A stretch of 64,000 nucleotides of DNA from Bacteroidota bacterium (GTDB taxonomy: Bacteria > Bacteroidota > Bacteroidia > Chitinophagales > Chitinophagaceae): the NCBI GenBank assembly GCA_018267575.1, contig JAFDYF010000069.1, positions 62,001-126,000 of the forward strand, read 5' to 3'. The translations under genes were made by a program, and so were the position numbers. The notes beneath the pieces were generated by a model, which saw only the letters and a program-made list of their open reading frames with translations, had not been told where the DNA came from and searched no databases. Positions 45,188 to 55,401 of the stretch are shown here, one piece after another; position 1 is the first letter of the stretch; each line of letters starts with the position of its first letter.

Positions 45188-46861
45188 ATGGAAGAAATTA
45201 AAAAGGAAGAAGAGAAATCGCTGAATTTTATTGAAGAAATTATTGAGGAGGATTTGCGTTCAGGGAAGCAGACTTCCATCGTCACCCGTTTTCCACCCGA
45301 ACCGAATGGCTATCTTCATATTGGTCACGCCACCAGTATTTGTCTGAATTTTGGTCTCACTAAAAAGTACCCCGGATATACCAATCTCCGCTTTGATGAT
45401 ACCAACCCGGTTACCGAAGAAACGGAATATGTAGAAAGCATCAAGCAGGATGTGAAATGGTTGGGCGTGGAGTGGAAAAATGAATTGTACGCTTCTGATT
45501 ATTTCGACCAGCTATATCAGTTTGCCATCAAATTGATTGAAAAAGGGTTGGCCTATGTGGAGGATTCTTCCAGTGAAGAAATCGCGAAGATGAAAGGCAC
45601 GCCTACTGAAGCAGGTAAGGCGAGCCCGTATCGCGACCGTAGCGTTCAGGAAAACCTAGATCTTTTTCAAAGGATGAAAGCAGGTGAATTCCCAGACGGG
45701 AGCAAAACGCTCCGAGCCAAAATCGATATGGCAAGCCCGAATATGTTGATGCGTGACCCTTTGCTTTATCGTATCAAACATGCGCATCATCACCGGACGG
45801 GGGATAAATGGTGCATCTACCCGATGTACGATTTTGCGCATGGACAAAGTGATTCCATAGAACATGTCACCCATTCTATTTGTACCCTTGAATTTGTGCC
45901 ACATCGTGAACTATATGATTGGATGATCGAGAAATTGGAAATCTTTCCATCCCATCAATACGAGTTTGCTAGAAGGAACCTCACCTACACAGTGATGAGC
46001 AAACGAAAATTGCTGCAATTGGTCAATGAAAAACATGTGAGTGGATGGGATGATCCCCGAATGCCTACCATTAGCGGATTGCGTAGGCGTGGGTATACCC
46101 CAGAATCTATCTGGGATTTTTTTAACCGAACAGGAATTGCCAAACGGGATAATATTATAGACGTTTCCTTATTGGAGTTTTGCATCCGTGAGCATTTGAA
46201 TAAAATCGCATCTCGCCGAATGGTAGTATTCGACCCGTTGAAAATTGTTATTACCAATTATGATCAGGCCGAAGAATGGTTGCCCAGTGAAAACAATCCC
46301 GAGGATGGACAGAACAGTACCCGTGATGTACCATTTAGCCGTGAGCTTTATATTGAGAGAGAGGATTTCATGGAAAGCCCTCCCAAGAAATTTTTTAGGT
46401 TGGCACCCGGACAAAAAGTACGCTTAAAAAGCGCCTATATTATCCAATGCGATGACGTGATTAAAAATGCCGATGGAACAATTGCCGAACTTCATTGTAC
46501 TTATTTGCCAGAGAGCAAAAGTGGGTCTGGTCCTGGCATCAAAGTACAAGGCACTTTGCATTGGGTGAGTGTGAAACATGCAATACCCCTTGAGTTAAAA
46601 CTATACGACCGTTTGTTCAAAGTAGAAGACCCATCCAACGAGGAAGGTGATTTTAAAGACTATATCAATCCTGATTCTTTAAGAATCATCCCTCATGCTT
46701 ATGCGGAGCCTTCATTAAAAGAGGCAAGGCTGAATGAGCGTTACCAGTTCCTTCGTAAGGGATATTTTTGTTTGGATAAGGAAAGCTCAGATGATAAATT
46801 GGTCTTTAACCAAACCGTTACATTAAAAGATACTTGGGCGAAAGAACAGAAAAAGAATTGA
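45188..46861 (+). CDS. glnS: glutamine--tRNA ligase
   Basis: This 557-residue class I aminoacyl-tRNA synthetase charges tRNA-Gln with glutamine. The HIGH motif is at 44-47, inside [12 protein letters not shown], and the KMSKS-loop variant VMSKR lies near 269-273. The C-terminal beta-barrel anticodon-binding region follows (about 340-550). The length is normal for bacterial GlnRS. The gene stands alone, with a strong bidirectional terminator just after it. Confidence 0.95.
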   Translation: MEEIKKEEEKSLNFIEEIIEEDLRSGKQTSIVTRFPPEPNGYLHIGHATSICLNFGLTKKYPGYTNLRFDDTNPVTEETEYVESIKQDVKWLGVEWKNELYASDYFDQLYQFAIKLIEKGLAYVEDSSSEEIAKMKGTPTEAGKASPYRDRSVQENLDLFQRMKAGEFPDGSKTLRAKIDMASPNMLMRDPLLYRIKHAHHHRTGDKWCIYPMYDFAHGQSDSIEHVTHSICTLEFVPHRELYDWMIEKLEIFPSHQYEFARRNLTYTVMSKRKLLQLVNEKHVSGWDDPRMPTISGLRRRGYTPESIWDFFNRTGIAKRDNIIDVSLLEFCIREHLNKIASRRMVVFDPLKIVITNYDQAEEWLPSENNPEDGQNSTRDVPFSRELYIEREDFMESPPKKFFRLAPGQKVRLKSAYIIQCDDVIKNADGTIAELHCTYLPESKSGSGPGIKVQGTLHWVSVKHAIPLELKLYDRLFKVEDPSNEEGDFKDYINPDSLRIIPHAYAEPSLKEARLNERYQFLRKGYFCLDKESSDDKLVFNQTVTLKDTWAKEQKKN

Positions 46862-46872
46862 TGATGACTGAA

Positions 46873-46903
46873 AATAATAAAGGGGCTAGGCCCCTTTATT
46901 ATT
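46873..46903. terminator. bidirectional hairpin terminator
   Basis: AATAATAAAGGGGC at 46873-46886 and its exact reverse complement at 46890-46903 form a 14-bp stem with a 3-base loop. A-rich sequence on one side and T-rich on the other gives a U-tract in both directions. It lies 11 bp after glnS and before the end of the convergent small gene at 46924. Confidence 0.85.
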
Positions 46904-46923
46904 GTTAATGTTCAGAACCAATT

Positions 46924-47307
46924 TTATTGATTGCCGCCACCAAAACCGCGACCACGACCTCTTTGAGCACGCATTTTCTGTTCATATTCTTGATATTTCT
47001 TGAATGCGTCATCACCAAGGGCTGTTTGTAATCTTTTGTTTCTTTGTTCATTCAATTCCATCATTTTGGCTCTTTTGTCATCTCGGCTCATCGATTGGTC
47101 TGAGAAAATATCCCGCATTTTAGGACGATATTCCTGGCCAATAGCAAGCACCGAATCAGCTTGTGAACTGGTCAATTGTGCGCTGTCGATCAATCTTTGT
47201 TTCATGGCCGCAGGGTCCATGCGCTGCCCATTCGGGCTCTGGGCAAACAAACTTGTTGATGATAAAATCACCAAAGCTATTGCTAAGAAAGAAAATCTTT
47301 TTTTCAT
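46924..47307 (-). CDS. small exported helical protein, Spy/CpxP-like
   Basis: The 127-residue protein has a clear signal peptide (KKRFSFLAIALVILSSTSLF, cut after AQ). The mature part is helical and charged, with LTSSQADSVLAIGQEY and a MSRDDKRAKMMELNEQRN repeat-like stretch, then a glycine- and arginine-rich tail (RGRGRGFGGG). The arrangement resembles small periplasmic Spy/CpxP-like chaperone or metal-responsive proteins, which are hard to classify by eye. Single gene; it ends at the shared terminator with glnS. Confidence 0.6.
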   Translation of the reverse strand: MKKRFSFLAIALVILSSTSLFAQSPNGQRMDPAAMKQRLIDSAQLTSSQADSVLAIGQEYRPKMRDIFSDQSMSRDDKRAKMMELNEQRNKRLQTALGDDAFKKYQEYEQKMRAQRGRGRGFGGGNQ

Positions 47308-47477
47308 TGTTTTTGGTTTTAAATTATAAGACTCTACAAACCACAGCTAATTTAATGCCACTGGCAATTTTCTTCTACAAGATTATTTGAGTGGTAAAAC
47401 GGTTGAGTCTGTCGGTTAAGGAGCGTTTTTATAACCAGAACCTAAAAATGGTTATTGTAATTATGGAACCGGTCTTT

Positions 47478-47957
47478 TTATTGCACACTGATCAACTGAA
47501 CATCAAAAAATAAAGGAGTGTTTGAAGATATAGTACCACTACCCGCACAACCAAAAGCCAATGCGGACGGTACCAATAATTTGATATGCCCACCTGCCTG
47601 TATTTTTGGCAAACCATATTGCCATCCCAAAATGAGGCTGTCCAATTCAAATGTGACAGGTGCCGTGGTCGAGTCGAAATTAGTACCATTCATAAACTTT
47701 CCCACATAGTTGACCGTAATCTTTGATTTTGCAGAGGGGATAGTGCCAGTTCCCTGAGAGATGATTTGGTAGTAAAGCCAGGAACTGTCGGCTGTGGGCG
47801 TAATATTGTTCGATTTTGCAAAAGCAAGTAATACTGTAGAATCATCCGCTGCTGATGTTCCAGTGCAAGAAAAATAGCCGGGTGTACTGCTTTTGCTACA
47901 ACTTATAAAATAAATTGAGCAACTTAATAGGGTGACGGCGATCAATATTTTTTTCAC
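47478..47957 (-). CDS. FKBP-type peptidyl-prolyl isomerase lipoprotein
   Basis: This 159-residue lipoprotein starts at GTG 47957, fixed by the signal peptide that follows at once (KKILIAVTLLSCSIYFISC), with the acylated cysteine near 20. The FKBP domain (about 75-159) has KITVNYVGKFMNGTNFDS, GWQYGLPKIQAGGHIKLLVP and FFDVQLISV, the standard order of binding-pocket strands. It would catalyse proline isomerisation in exported proteins at the cell envelope. The SalAFG loop (SALAFGCAGS) carries a cysteine where tyrosine is usual. Confidence 0.82.
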   Translation of the reverse strand: MKKILIAVTLLSCSIYFISCSKSSTPGYFSCTGTSAADDSTVLLAFAKSNNITPTADSSWLYYQIISQGTGTIPSAKSKITVNYVGKFMNGTNFDSTTAPVTFELDSLILGWQYGLPKIQAGGHIKLLVPSALAFGCAGSGTISSNTPLFFDVQLISVQ

Positions 47958-48047
47958 AGTGTTCTTTTTGATTAAAAAATTTTTGTGTTTGTGGTCGGCA
48001 AAATATAAAACTATTTATGTATTCAAAATAGGCTGGCAAAGGTTGTT

Positions 48048-49598
48048 TTATTTGTATTCGCCATAAACTTCTCTCAACGTATCTGCAATTTCACCTAGTG
48101 TGCAATAGTTTTCTACCGCTTCGATAATCGTAGGCATTAGGTTTTCGGTGCCTGCTGCCTTATCATTCAATTCCTGCAATAACTGGTCGCATTTCCCATG
48201 GTTTCTTTTTTTTCTGAGCAAGGACAGTTTTTCGATCTGCGTTTTCCGGATGGAATCATCGATTTTCAAGCCATTGGGGTGGGCCGCTTCATCATTCTGG
48301 AACTTATTTACCCCAACAATCATTTTTTTGCCCTGCTCAATTTTCTGTTGGTAGGCATAAGCGCTTTTGGCAATCTCACTTTGAATAAACCCCTGTTCGA
48401 TGGCACTTACACTTCCTCCCATTCCATCAATTTTCTCAATCAATTTCCAAGCTGCGCTTTCGATTTCGTCAGTCAGCGCCTCAACAAAATAACTACCCGC
48501 TAGGGGATCTACTGTTTCAGGCACTCCGCTCTCGTAGGCAATAATTTGTTGTGTGCGCAAAGCAATCCTTGCGGCCTCTTCGGTGGGCAAGTTTAATGCT
48601 TCATCGTACCCATTGGTGTGTAGGGATTGTGTTCCGCCCAGCACGGCTGCCAATGCTTGAATGGTGATACGGGAAATATTGTTCAAGGGTTGCTGAGCGG
48701 TGAGCGTGCTGCCGCCTGTTTGTGAATGAAAACGGAGCATCATGGCCTTGGGATCGGTGGCTCCCATGTCTTTCATCATCTTTGCCCACATTCTGCGAGC
48801 CGCACGGAATTTAGCCGCTTCTTCAAAAAGATTATTATGGGCATTGAAGAAAAAAGAAAGACGTTTGCCAAAAACATTTATGTCTAGCCCTTTTTGAATA
48901 GCAGCTTCCACGTATGCCTTACCGTTAGCCAAGGTAAATGCGATTTCCTGTACAGCGGTGCTGCCGGCTTCGCGTATATGGTAACCAGAAATGGAGATGG
49001 TATTCCATTTGGGCAATTCCTCGCTACACCATTCAAAAATATCTGTGATGATGCGCATGGATGGTTTGGGCGGATAGATATAAGTGCCCCTGGCTGCATA
49101 TTCTTTTAAGATATCGTTTTGTAAGGTTCCGGTTATTTTTTTCAGGTCGGCACCCTGCTGTTTGGCAATGGCCACATAAAAAGCGAGCAATATAAAACCT
49201 GTTGCATTGATGGTCATGGAAGTGGAAATATCTTCCAGTTTGATGCCTGCAAACAGGGCCTGCATGTCTTCTATCGAATCGATGGCAACCCCCACTTTGC
49301 CCACTTCGCCTTCGGAAAGTTCATGATCGCTATCGTAACCGATTTGGGTGGGGAGGTCGAAGGCCACGCTTAGCCCCATCACGCCTTGCGATAATAGATA
49401 GTGATAACGCTTGTTGCTTTCTTCTGCCGTGCTAAAACCCGCATACTGGCGCATGGTCCAGAGCTTGCCTCGGTACATATCGGGCTGGATGCCACGAGTG
49501 AAAGGGTATTGCCCGGGAAGTTCAGCATTGGATTCTTCGTCTGTGTATAACCGTTTTATCTCAATCCCTGAATCTGTATATACTTTTTCATTACTCAT
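48048..49598 (-). CDS. methylmalonyl-CoA mutase-type large subunit, no B12 domain
   Basis: This 516-residue acyl-CoA mutase barrel has [20 protein letters not shown] near 50, [37 protein letters not shown] and [16 protein letters not shown]. The usual C-terminal B12-binding domain is absent, since the protein ends after [18 protein letters not shown]. It therefore needs a separate small B12-binding subunit, and none is encoded in the window. The tyrosine in RQYAGF is as in methylmalonyl-CoA mutases, so methylmalonyl-CoA to succinyl-CoA is likely, but 2-hydroxyisobutyryl-CoA-type mutases share this two-subunit layout. It lies 27 bp after a small membrane-protein gene. Confidence 0.82.
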   Translation of the reverse strand: MSNEKVYTDSGIEIKRLYTDEESNAELPGQYPFTRGIQPDMYRGKLWTMRQYAGFSTAEESNKRYHYLLSQGVMGLSVAFDLPTQIGYDSDHELSEGEVGKVGVAIDSIEDMQALFAGIKLEDISTSMTINATGFILLAFYVAIAKQQGADLKKITGTLQNDILKEYAARGTYIYPPKPSMRIITDIFEWCSEELPKWNTISISGYHIREAGSTAVQEIAFTLANGKAYVEAAIQKGLDINVFGKRLSFFFNAHNNLFEEAAKFRAARRMWAKMMKDMGATDPKAMMLRFHSQTGGSTLTAQQPLNNISRITIQALAAVLGGTQSLHTNGYDEALNLPTEEAARIALRTQQIIAYESGVPETVDPLAGSYFVEALTDEIESAAWKLIEKIDGMGGSVSAIEQGFIQSEIAKSAYAYQQKIEQGKKMIVGVNKFQNDEAAHPNGLKIDDSIRKTQIEKLSLLRKKRNHGKCDQLLQELNDKAAGTENLMPTIIEAVENYCTLGEIADTLREVYGEYK

Positions 49599-49625
49599 GG
49601 TGGGGCATTTAACAAAGCGACTATA

Positions 49626-50150
49626 TTATCTCATCAATTTCTTTGCCTCATAGCTCAATGCTTCGGCCACCACATTGTGCAAAGAGGCTTTGGGGTTTTG
49701 CATGGTCAGCTCGAGGATGCTTTTATTCAGATCTAGGCCAGTAGCAGTTTCTGGCAAGAAAGTAGCCACCTGGTTAACCACCAGCAGGTTTTGTTCCTTT
49801 AGGTTTCTCACGGCATCCCAAGCTTCGGGACTTACATAGATTTGCTGTGTGCTATTATGCTCAAACTCCTGACGGATGCTTTGTGAAAGGAGCGATTGCA
49901 TTTCCCGAACGCTGAGCCCTGGTTGGTTTAACCGGTTCACGAGGTTTGGTAAGGCAATGCGATCGGTCAATAATGTCAGTCGCTCATAAGCCTGCAATTG
50001 AAGCTGTTTGGTATCCAGGGGTTGGGGAGCCGATTCTTTTTTACCCAAACCTTGTTTAACTTCTTTGCGTTGTTTCCAAAATACCAAGGCTAGACTGCCT
50101 GCCAATACTACTGCAATAACAGTACTCCATACGAGTTCGGTGGTGGACAT
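49626..50150 (-). CDS. single-pass membrane protein of unknown function (DUF7935-like)
   Basis: The 174-residue protein has one N-terminal membrane helix (LVWSTVIAVVLAGSLALVFW, residues 6-25), then a basic stretch and a helical cytosolic domain (about 50-174, with LQAYERLTLLTDRIALPNLV and IYVSPEAWDAVRNLKEQNL). It is similar in layout to a conserved Bacteroidota family that I believe is DUF7935, with no known role. It is transcribed 27 bp ahead of the mutase large subunit gene, so the two may be co-expressed. Confidence 0.6.
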   Translation of the reverse strand: MSTTELVWSTVIAVVLAGSLALVFWKQRKEVKQGLGKKESAPQPLDTKQLQLQAYERLTLLTDRIALPNLVNRLNQPGLSVREMQSLLSQSIRQEFEHNSTQQIYVSPEAWDAVRNLKEQNLLVVNQVATFLPETATGLDLNKSILELTMQNPKASLHNVVAEALSYEAKKLMR

Positions 50151-50366
50151 CGGGTTTTATTTTAGTGTAACAAAAATACTGATTGAACGCCATCATATTG
50201 TGCATTATTTTGCATGGGCTAAGATTTGTTATTGCCCATCCATTCTTATTGTTTGGTTAATTTAACTTTTGGTCCTCATATTTAACGGTTTTGGCATGAC
50301 CTCGACCATTTTTTTCAAACTTTATCTATCAAGTTTTGTTATTATTTTTGCTAGATAATATTAAGT

Positions 50367-50711
50367 ATGGAAACAACGACAATATCACCGGTACAATTCA
50401 CTGAAAGTGCGATCGCAGAAATAAAAAGACTGATGAATGAAGAGGGGTTTGACCAAGAGAACCACTTACGGATAGGCGTAAAGGGTGGAGGTTGTTCCGG
50501 TCTTTCCTATGTATTGGGTTTTGATAAAAAGGATGAAAATGATGATGATTTTGAGTTTGAAGGGCTTCCCTTTGTGATGAACAAATCGCACGGCATTTAC
50601 CTGATGGGAATGGAAATTGACTGGCAGGATGGCCTAAACTCTAGGGGCTTTACCTTTAAAAATCCCAATGCTTCCAAAACTTGTGGCTGCGGAAGCTCAT
50701 TTGCTGTTTAA
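50367..50711 (+). CDS. HesB/IscA-type iron-sulfur assembly protein
   Basis: This 114-residue A-type carrier has the three conserved cysteines: one in GVKGGGCSGLSYVLGFD near 43 and two in TCGCGSSFAV at the C-terminus. The length is standard for IscA/SufA/ErpA. It carries or delivers iron-sulfur clusters to target enzymes. Neighbouring bioB encodes an Fe-S enzyme but lies 8 kb away. Single gene with its own hairpin terminator. Confidence 0.9.
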   Translation: METTTISPVQFTESAIAEIKRLMNEEGFDQENHLRIGVKGGGCSGLSYVLGFDKKDENDDDFEFEGLPFVMNKSHGIYLMGMEIDWQDGLNSRGFTFKNPNASKTCGCGSSFAV

Positions 50712-50730
50712 AACCAGCCTTAAATGATTG

Positions 50731-50759
50731 AGGGCTGTCAATTGACAACCCTTTTTTAT
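50731..50759 (+). terminator. hairpin terminator after the IscA-type gene
   Basis: AGGGCTGTCAATTGACAACCCT at 50731-50752 is an inverted repeat with one internal mismatch and a tight turn at AATT. It is followed by TTTTTT. It lies about 20 bp after the stop codon at 50711. Confidence 0.75.
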
Positions 50760-50808
50760 TTGGGCAAAATAAAAAGTGTTTTGCATTCTATATCCACGAA
50801 ACCATCTT

Positions 50809-51534
50809 ATGTCATTTCATTATAAACTTATTCAGGATTTCATTTTATTTGGCATTTTTGCCTCTGTATTTTCCTTTCACCATAAAAACTTGAATTTGGA
50901 AAAGCAATTAAATGAGATAGCTTCCAAACCTTCATTCAGTTATCTTGCACTGGGTGATTCCTATACCATTGGTGAATCAGTAAAGGAAGCCGAAACTTAT
51001 ACTCTGCAGACCGTAAAGCTTTTAGGGGAAACCAGTCTTTATTTTTCCAAACCCGAGGTCATTGCCAGAACCGGCTGGACAACAGCCGATCTGCAAAAGG
51101 CTATCGATAAACATCATTTCCAAAATATCAGGTACAAAATCGTGACTTTATTGATCGGTGTGAACAACCAGTATCAAGGCAGGAGCACAATAGAATATAC
51201 TGAACAATTTAAGGCATTGCTTACCAAATCCATTCAATTGGCTGGGGGCAACCCTTCGCATGTAATCGTCATTTCCATTCCAGATTATGGGGTTACACCT
51301 TTTGCGGAATCAAGCCCGAAAGAAAAAATAGCCAAAGTAATCGACAGTTTTAATCTGGTCAACTATCAAATCTCCCAACAATACAAAACCAAATATCTGG
51401 ATATAACACCCGAAACCCGTAAGGCCGCCAATGACCACTCCTTATTGGCATCCGATGGTTTGCATTATTCCGGAAAAGAATATGCGATATGGGCACAACA
51501 ACTATCGGTATTGATTAAGAAAATTATCAGATAA
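50809..51534 (+). CDS. SGNH/GDSL-type hydrolase
   Basis: The protein has 241 residues from ATG 50809; an earlier GTG at 50776 is in frame but would put extra residues before the hydrophobic leader. The N-terminal hydrophobic stretch (FILFGIFASVFSF) suggests export or anchoring. Block I is YLALGDSYTIGES with the catalytic serine, block III is LLIGVNNQYQG, and the final DGLHYSGKEY gives the Asp-His pair. It would hydrolyse an ester, with unknown substrate. Confidence 0.85.
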   Translation: MSFHYKLIQDFILFGIFASVFSFHHKNLNLEKQLNEIASKPSFSYLALGDSYTIGESVKEAETYTLQTVKLLGETSLYFSKPEVIARTGWTTADLQKAIDKHHFQNIRYKIVTLLIGVNNQYQGRSTIEYTEQFKALLTKSIQLAGGNPSHVIVISIPDYGVTPFAESSPKEKIAKVIDSFNLVNYQISQQYKTKYLDITPETRKAANDHSLLASDGLHYSGKEYAIWAQQLSVLIKKIIR

Positions 51535-51656
51535 ACCAGACTGTTGGTTTTGGGTACTCGACATCCTGCCGATTCTCTTTGGTCTTGAACAATTTTTTGA
51601 AAAAACATTGATTATATTTTCTAATATCATAGAAAACGAAATCAGGGGTTCTGGTA

Positions 51657-52364
51657 TCAGCCTTGTTTTTGCTGGGTGCCAAACATTTTATATACAACAC
51701 CAGCTAGGGCCGCACCCACAATGGGGGCTACCCAAAAAAGCCAGAGTTGTGATAATGCGGCCCCTCCCGCAAAAATAGCCTGACTTGTGCTTCTGGCCGG
51801 GTTCACCGACGTATTGGTAACTGGAATACTTACGAGGTGGATGATGGTAAGCGCAAGTCCGATGGCAATACCCGCAAAACCTTTGGGGGCTCGATCGTCT
51901 GTTGCACCTAGTATAACGATTAGGAACATAAAGGTCATCACCGTTTCACAGACCAATGCGGCCACCATACTATAACCACCGGGTGAACGATCCCCATAAC
52001 CGTTTGAAGCAAAACCACTATCTACTGCACTAAAACCATCTTTGCCACTGGCGATCAGATAAAGGACAGCCGCGGCAACAATAGCACCAAGCATTTGTAT
52101 AACGATATAGGGCAGCACCTCCGATGACTTGAATCGCCCACCTACCCATAACCCAATGGAAACGGCTGGATTGAAATGCCCACCGGATATATGGCCTACT
52201 GCATACACCATGGTCATCACGGTAAGACCAAATGCCAACGCAACCCCCAAAAACCCAATACCAGTTTCGGGGAATTTGGCTGCAAGCACTGCGCTTCCAC
52301 AACCTCCCAGTACCAGCCAGAAGGTTCCAAAAAATTCTGCTGCAAGTTTGTTTGAAAGTTTCAT
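51657..52364 (-). CDS. aqpZ: aquaporin (AqpZ-like)
   Basis: This 235-residue six-helix channel protein starts at ATG 52364; an in-frame earlier codon at 52400 would add 12 polar residues. The two NPA boxes are [12 protein letters not shown] near 64 and [12 protein letters not shown] near 188. The ar/R arginine follows the second NPA. The N-terminal [18 protein letters not shown] is typical of AqpZ, which passes water rather than glycerol. Single gene. Confidence 0.88.
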   Translation of the reverse strand: MKLSNKLAAEFFGTFWLVLGGCGSAVLAAKFPETGIGFLGVALAFGLTVMTMVYAVGHISGGHFNPAVSIGLWVGGRFKSSEVLPYIVIQMLGAIVAAAVLYLIASGKDGFSAVDSGFASNGYGDRSPGGYSMVAALVCETVMTFMFLIVILGATDDRAPKGFAGIAIGLALTIIHLVSIPVTNTSVNPARSTSQAIFAGGAALSQLWLFWVAPIVGAALAGVVYKMFGTQQKQG

Positions 52365-52541
52365 GTGATTAGTTTTTGTGTTTAAAAATATAACCCGCAT
52401 TTGGGAAACTCTTTTTGTGATTAAATGGTTTATAGCTCAAACATAGCGATAATGCTTGTTCAGATACTCGTTCTGAATGGTGTTGGTGAAATTTTACCCA
52501 TATCCATCTAGATGAAAATGGGTGGAATCTGATAAAATGAA

Positions 52542-52582
52542 AACGCAGATGATGAACTGATTACTCAGCCACCATCTGCGTT
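52542..52582 (-). terminator. hairpin terminator after aspartate aminotransferase gene
   Basis: AACGCAGATG at 52542-52551 and CATCTGCGTT at 52573-52582 form a perfect 10-bp stem with a 21-base loop. On the minus strand it is followed by TTCATTTTATC. It lies 21 bp beyond the stop of the minus-strand gene at 52603. Confidence 0.65.
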
Positions 52583-52602
52583 ATATAAAGTAAACTTTTG
52601 TT

Positions 52603-53796
52603 CTACTTCAATTTTGCTAATGCATCTTTGATTCTTGCCCAGGCTTTTTCAATATTCGTTGCACTATTGGCAAACGAAAAACGAACACAGGCTGGGTCAC
52701 CAAAGGCATCGCCCATTACAGAAGATACATGCGCTACATTTAGTAAGTACATGGAAAAATCTGCAGAATTTTTGATGATATGTTCTCCATTTGATTTACC
52801 ATAGTAATAGGAAACATCAGGGAAAATATAGAAAGCGCCTTCGGGCTCAAAACATTTTATACCGGGAACCTCTTTTACCAATTTCATGGTCAATTCCCTT
52901 CTTCTAGTAAATTCCGAAACCATTTCATAAGAGGGCTTGAGATCGGCAGTCAATGCGATCACCGCTGCTTTCTGGGTGATAGAATTGGTGCCACTGGTAA
53001 ACTGCCCTTGCAATTTTTCACATCCTTTTGCGATTTCGGGAGATGCCGCAATATATCCCAAGCGCCAGCCGGTCATTGCAAAGCCTTTGCTCAACCCATT
53101 GATAATAATAATGCGGTCTTTCAGGTCATTGAACTGTGCAATGCTTTCATGACTGCCAACAAAATTGATATACTCATAAATCTCGTCAGAGATGATGAAA
53201 ATATTGGGGTGTTTTCTGAACACAACGGCCAATGCTTCCAATTCTTTTTTACTATACACGGCACCAGAAGGGTTGCAAGGAGAAGAGAAAAGGAAAAGCT
53301 TGGTTTTATCCGTGATGGATGCTTCCAATTGGGCAGGCGTGATCTTGAAACCACTTTCCATACTGGTATGAACTTCTACCACTTTGCCTTTGGCAATTTT
53401 TACCAGTTCGGAATAAGTAACCCAATATGGGGTAGGGATGATTACTTCTTCGCCTTCGTCCACCAAGGCCAATATCGCATTGGCAAGACTCTGCTTGGCA
53501 CCTGTGGAAACCACGATGTTCTCAGGTTTGTATTCAAGGTTATTATCTCTTTTGAATTTGGTACAGATGGCTTCGCGCAGATCGAGATAGCCAGGCACTG
53601 GTGTATAATGGCTCCAGTTGTCATCGATCGCTTTCTTGGCTGCATCCTTAATATGCTGTGGGGTATCAAAATCTGGTTCTCCTAAGCTCAGGTCAATCAC
53701 ATCTATACCTTTAGCCCTGAGTTCGCGGCCTAGCTTTGCCATTTTCAAAGTCTCAGGTTCACTGAACCTGTTTAAAATCGAAGATAATTGTTGCAT
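52603..53796 (-). CDS. aspC: class I aspartate/prephenate-type aminotransferase
   Basis: This 397-residue fold-type I PLP enzyme has SLGEPDFDTP near 37, VSTGAKQSLANAI near 95, SPCNPSGAVYS near 172, SDEIYEYINF near 203 and the PLP lysine in INGLSKGFAMTGWRLGY near 235. This is the aspartate aminotransferase type Ib pattern. It transfers the amino group between aspartate and 2-oxoglutarate. Some members also act on prephenate. Single gene with its own terminator. Confidence 0.88.
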   Translation of the reverse strand: MQQLSSILNRFSEPETLKMAKLGRELRAKGIDVIDLSLGEPDFDTPQHIKDAAKKAIDDNWSHYTPVPGYLDLREAICTKFKRDNNLEYKPENIVVSTGAKQSLANAILALVDEGEEVIIPTPYWVTYSELVKIAKGKVVEVHTSMESGFKITPAQLEASITDKTKLFLFSSPCNPSGAVYSKKELEALAVVFRKHPNIFIISDEIYEYINFVGSHESIAQFNDLKDRIIIINGLSKGFAMTGWRLGYIAASPEIAKGCEKLQGQFTSGTNSITQKAAVIALTADLKPSYEMVSEFTRRRELTMKLVKEVPGIKCFEPEGAFYIFPDVSYYYGKSNGEHIIKNSADFSMYLLNVAHVSSVMGDAFGDPACVRFSFANSATNIEKAWARIKDALAKLK

Positions 53797-53982
53797 GTTT
53801 TTTTAATTAAGCGCCGCAAAGGTATTAAAAAGAGGATCCATGTGAACAGAAAATTATCAAGGATCTATCTATCAGGATAAAGGATGTTTAGCATGCGAAC
53901 CACCCTCTTGGGGAAATTTGGATATGGTATTGATAATTTTATTCTTTCTGGCTGTTCCTTTTATTTTTCTCCCCCAACTCGT

Positions 53983-55257
53983 TTATCGTTTTTTATCATA
54001 TTCCATTTTAAATCGGGAAAGGTCGGGGAGAAACTGGTTTTTTCGGCTGGCTTCAAAATCATAGATGGCTCTCCCAAGGTTTTTCATAAAGGGATAACCC
54101 AGTTTTTCATAATCATATTTGTCGTCGTTCAAAACGCCATCCCCATTACAATAAATGCTACAACTGAGCATGAACTCAATTTTGCGGTCAAAATCCACAA
54201 AATAGCTAATATCGGTTAGGAACCCATACGCATCGCCCACCTTGTTAAAGATGCGGATATTGGCAGGGAGCTTGCCCATGTCGGCGCCCCAGTACAAAAA
54301 TTTACAATAGGCATCCCAATTGGAAAGTGTATCATAGGATGGGTAATTGCTTTCGCCGGGATATTGGGACAAATACTGGTAAAGAAACCGATAGTCATCC
54401 TCCATTAAATGGAACCTTTGTTTTTTGGGCACGGCATCTGGGAAAAGAACTGACCTTAATATATTATGCAGGTCTTCTAGACCGATCCTGTTTTTAGTTG
54501 AGAAATCCATGGGGTGGTGGATAAGCGATCCGTTTTGGTAATAGGCATTCCCAACAAAATCATTTCTTTTTTGGAAAGCGTATTGGCTCACCTGCATGGG
54601 TTGGTCATAAAGCAAATGCCCCTGTTCATCAAAAAAAAGGATGGGGTTGGTTTGTCGGTTATCCTCATCGGTAAGCATCATCTCTAATCGGTGTCGAATC
54701 TGAACATCTTTATAACCCATTCCCACAAGCTGCTGGTTGATATAGGTGGGGCCCAAAAATTCATACAGCCGGTTGAAAGCATCATTATCGCTCACCAAAA
54801 AAATCTTCTTGATATATTGGGAAATGCTGGGCCGGCCATCGGCTGTGCTTGGATCGTTCAGTACACTCACCTGATTGAGGCTAGCACTTTCGGTAATCAT
54901 GGAACTATTTCTGTCAAGACCGGGCATATCCAGTTCATGCAATTTTTGTAGGGCCAATATGGCAATGGGCAGTTTTACGGTGGAAGCCGGATAAAAATAG
55001 GGTACCTGGTGCACATTGAAATAATAGTCGGTGAAAGAGGGTTTATTATTTTTATCGCGGGTGATTTGGGTATAAATGATCTGCACTTTCAGCGAGTCCC
55101 GGTATTTCAATATTTCGCCAAAAACTTGGGGCTTCTTCTTTAAAAGGGTTTCCAAAAATGTTCCCGAACCAGCTTGCGCATATGTTTTGTTAAGTCCTAA
55201 TGTACTTGCTATTGCATGTAAAAACAGGATCAAATAAATGGAAACCCGTTGGTGCAT
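53983..55257 (-). CDS. class A beta-lactamase-like serine hydrolase
   Basis: The protein has 424 residues from ATG 55257; an upstream in-frame codon at 55317 would precede the signal peptide. The signal peptide is about 1-27, ending KTYAQ. The Ser92-x-x-Lys95 box is YPASTVKLPIAIL, and the SDN-type motif is FLVSDNDAFNRL. A KVG triad (FNKVGDAYGFLTD) replaces KTG. The protein is about 130 residues longer than true class A beta-lactamases and has extra loops, so a D,D-peptidase-like or other serine hydrolase role is more likely than resistance. Periplasmic. Confidence 0.72.
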   Translation of the reverse strand: MHQRVSIYLILFLHAIASTLGLNKTYAQAGSGTFLETLLKKKPQVFGEILKYRDSLKVQIIYTQITRDKNNKPSFTDYYFNVHQVPYFYPASTVKLPIAILALQKLHELDMPGLDRNSSMITESASLNQVSVLNDPSTADGRPSISQYIKKIFLVSDNDAFNRLYEFLGPTYINQQLVGMGYKDVQIRHRLEMMLTDEDNRQTNPILFFDEQGHLLYDQPMQVSQYAFQKRNDFVGNAYYQNGSLIHHPMDFSTKNRIGLEDLHNILRSVLFPDAVPKKQRFHLMEDDYRFLYQYLSQYPGESNYPSYDTLSNWDAYCKFLYWGADMGKLPANIRIFNKVGDAYGFLTDISYFVDFDRKIEFMLSCSIYCNGDGVLNDDKYDYEKLGYPFMKNLGRAIYDFEASRKNQFLPDLSRFKMEYDKKR

Positions 55258-55401
55258 AATAAAATAGTGGTGTAAAAATAAGCCATTGGAGAGGCAAATC
55301 TCATAAAACCCAATCATTTAGGGGCTAAATATTCCGGTTTTGGGCTTAAAATTGTCAATTCTAACACATATCTTTGCCGCTCTTTAAAAAAAACCAAACA
55401 G

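Noticed and set aside
51533..51550. AAACCA/TGGTTT hairpin after the GDSL hydrolase gene
   Set aside because: The stem is only 6 bp and overlaps the stop codon, and no T-tract of useful length follows.
53008..53685. 225-codon plus-strand frame
   Set aside because: It is antisense to the aspartate aminotransferase gene, which has all its motifs. The frame shows no family features.
53983..55257. Antibiotic-resistance beta-lactamase
   Set aside because: The protein is much longer than class A enzymes and has KVG in place of KTG, so resistance is not supported.
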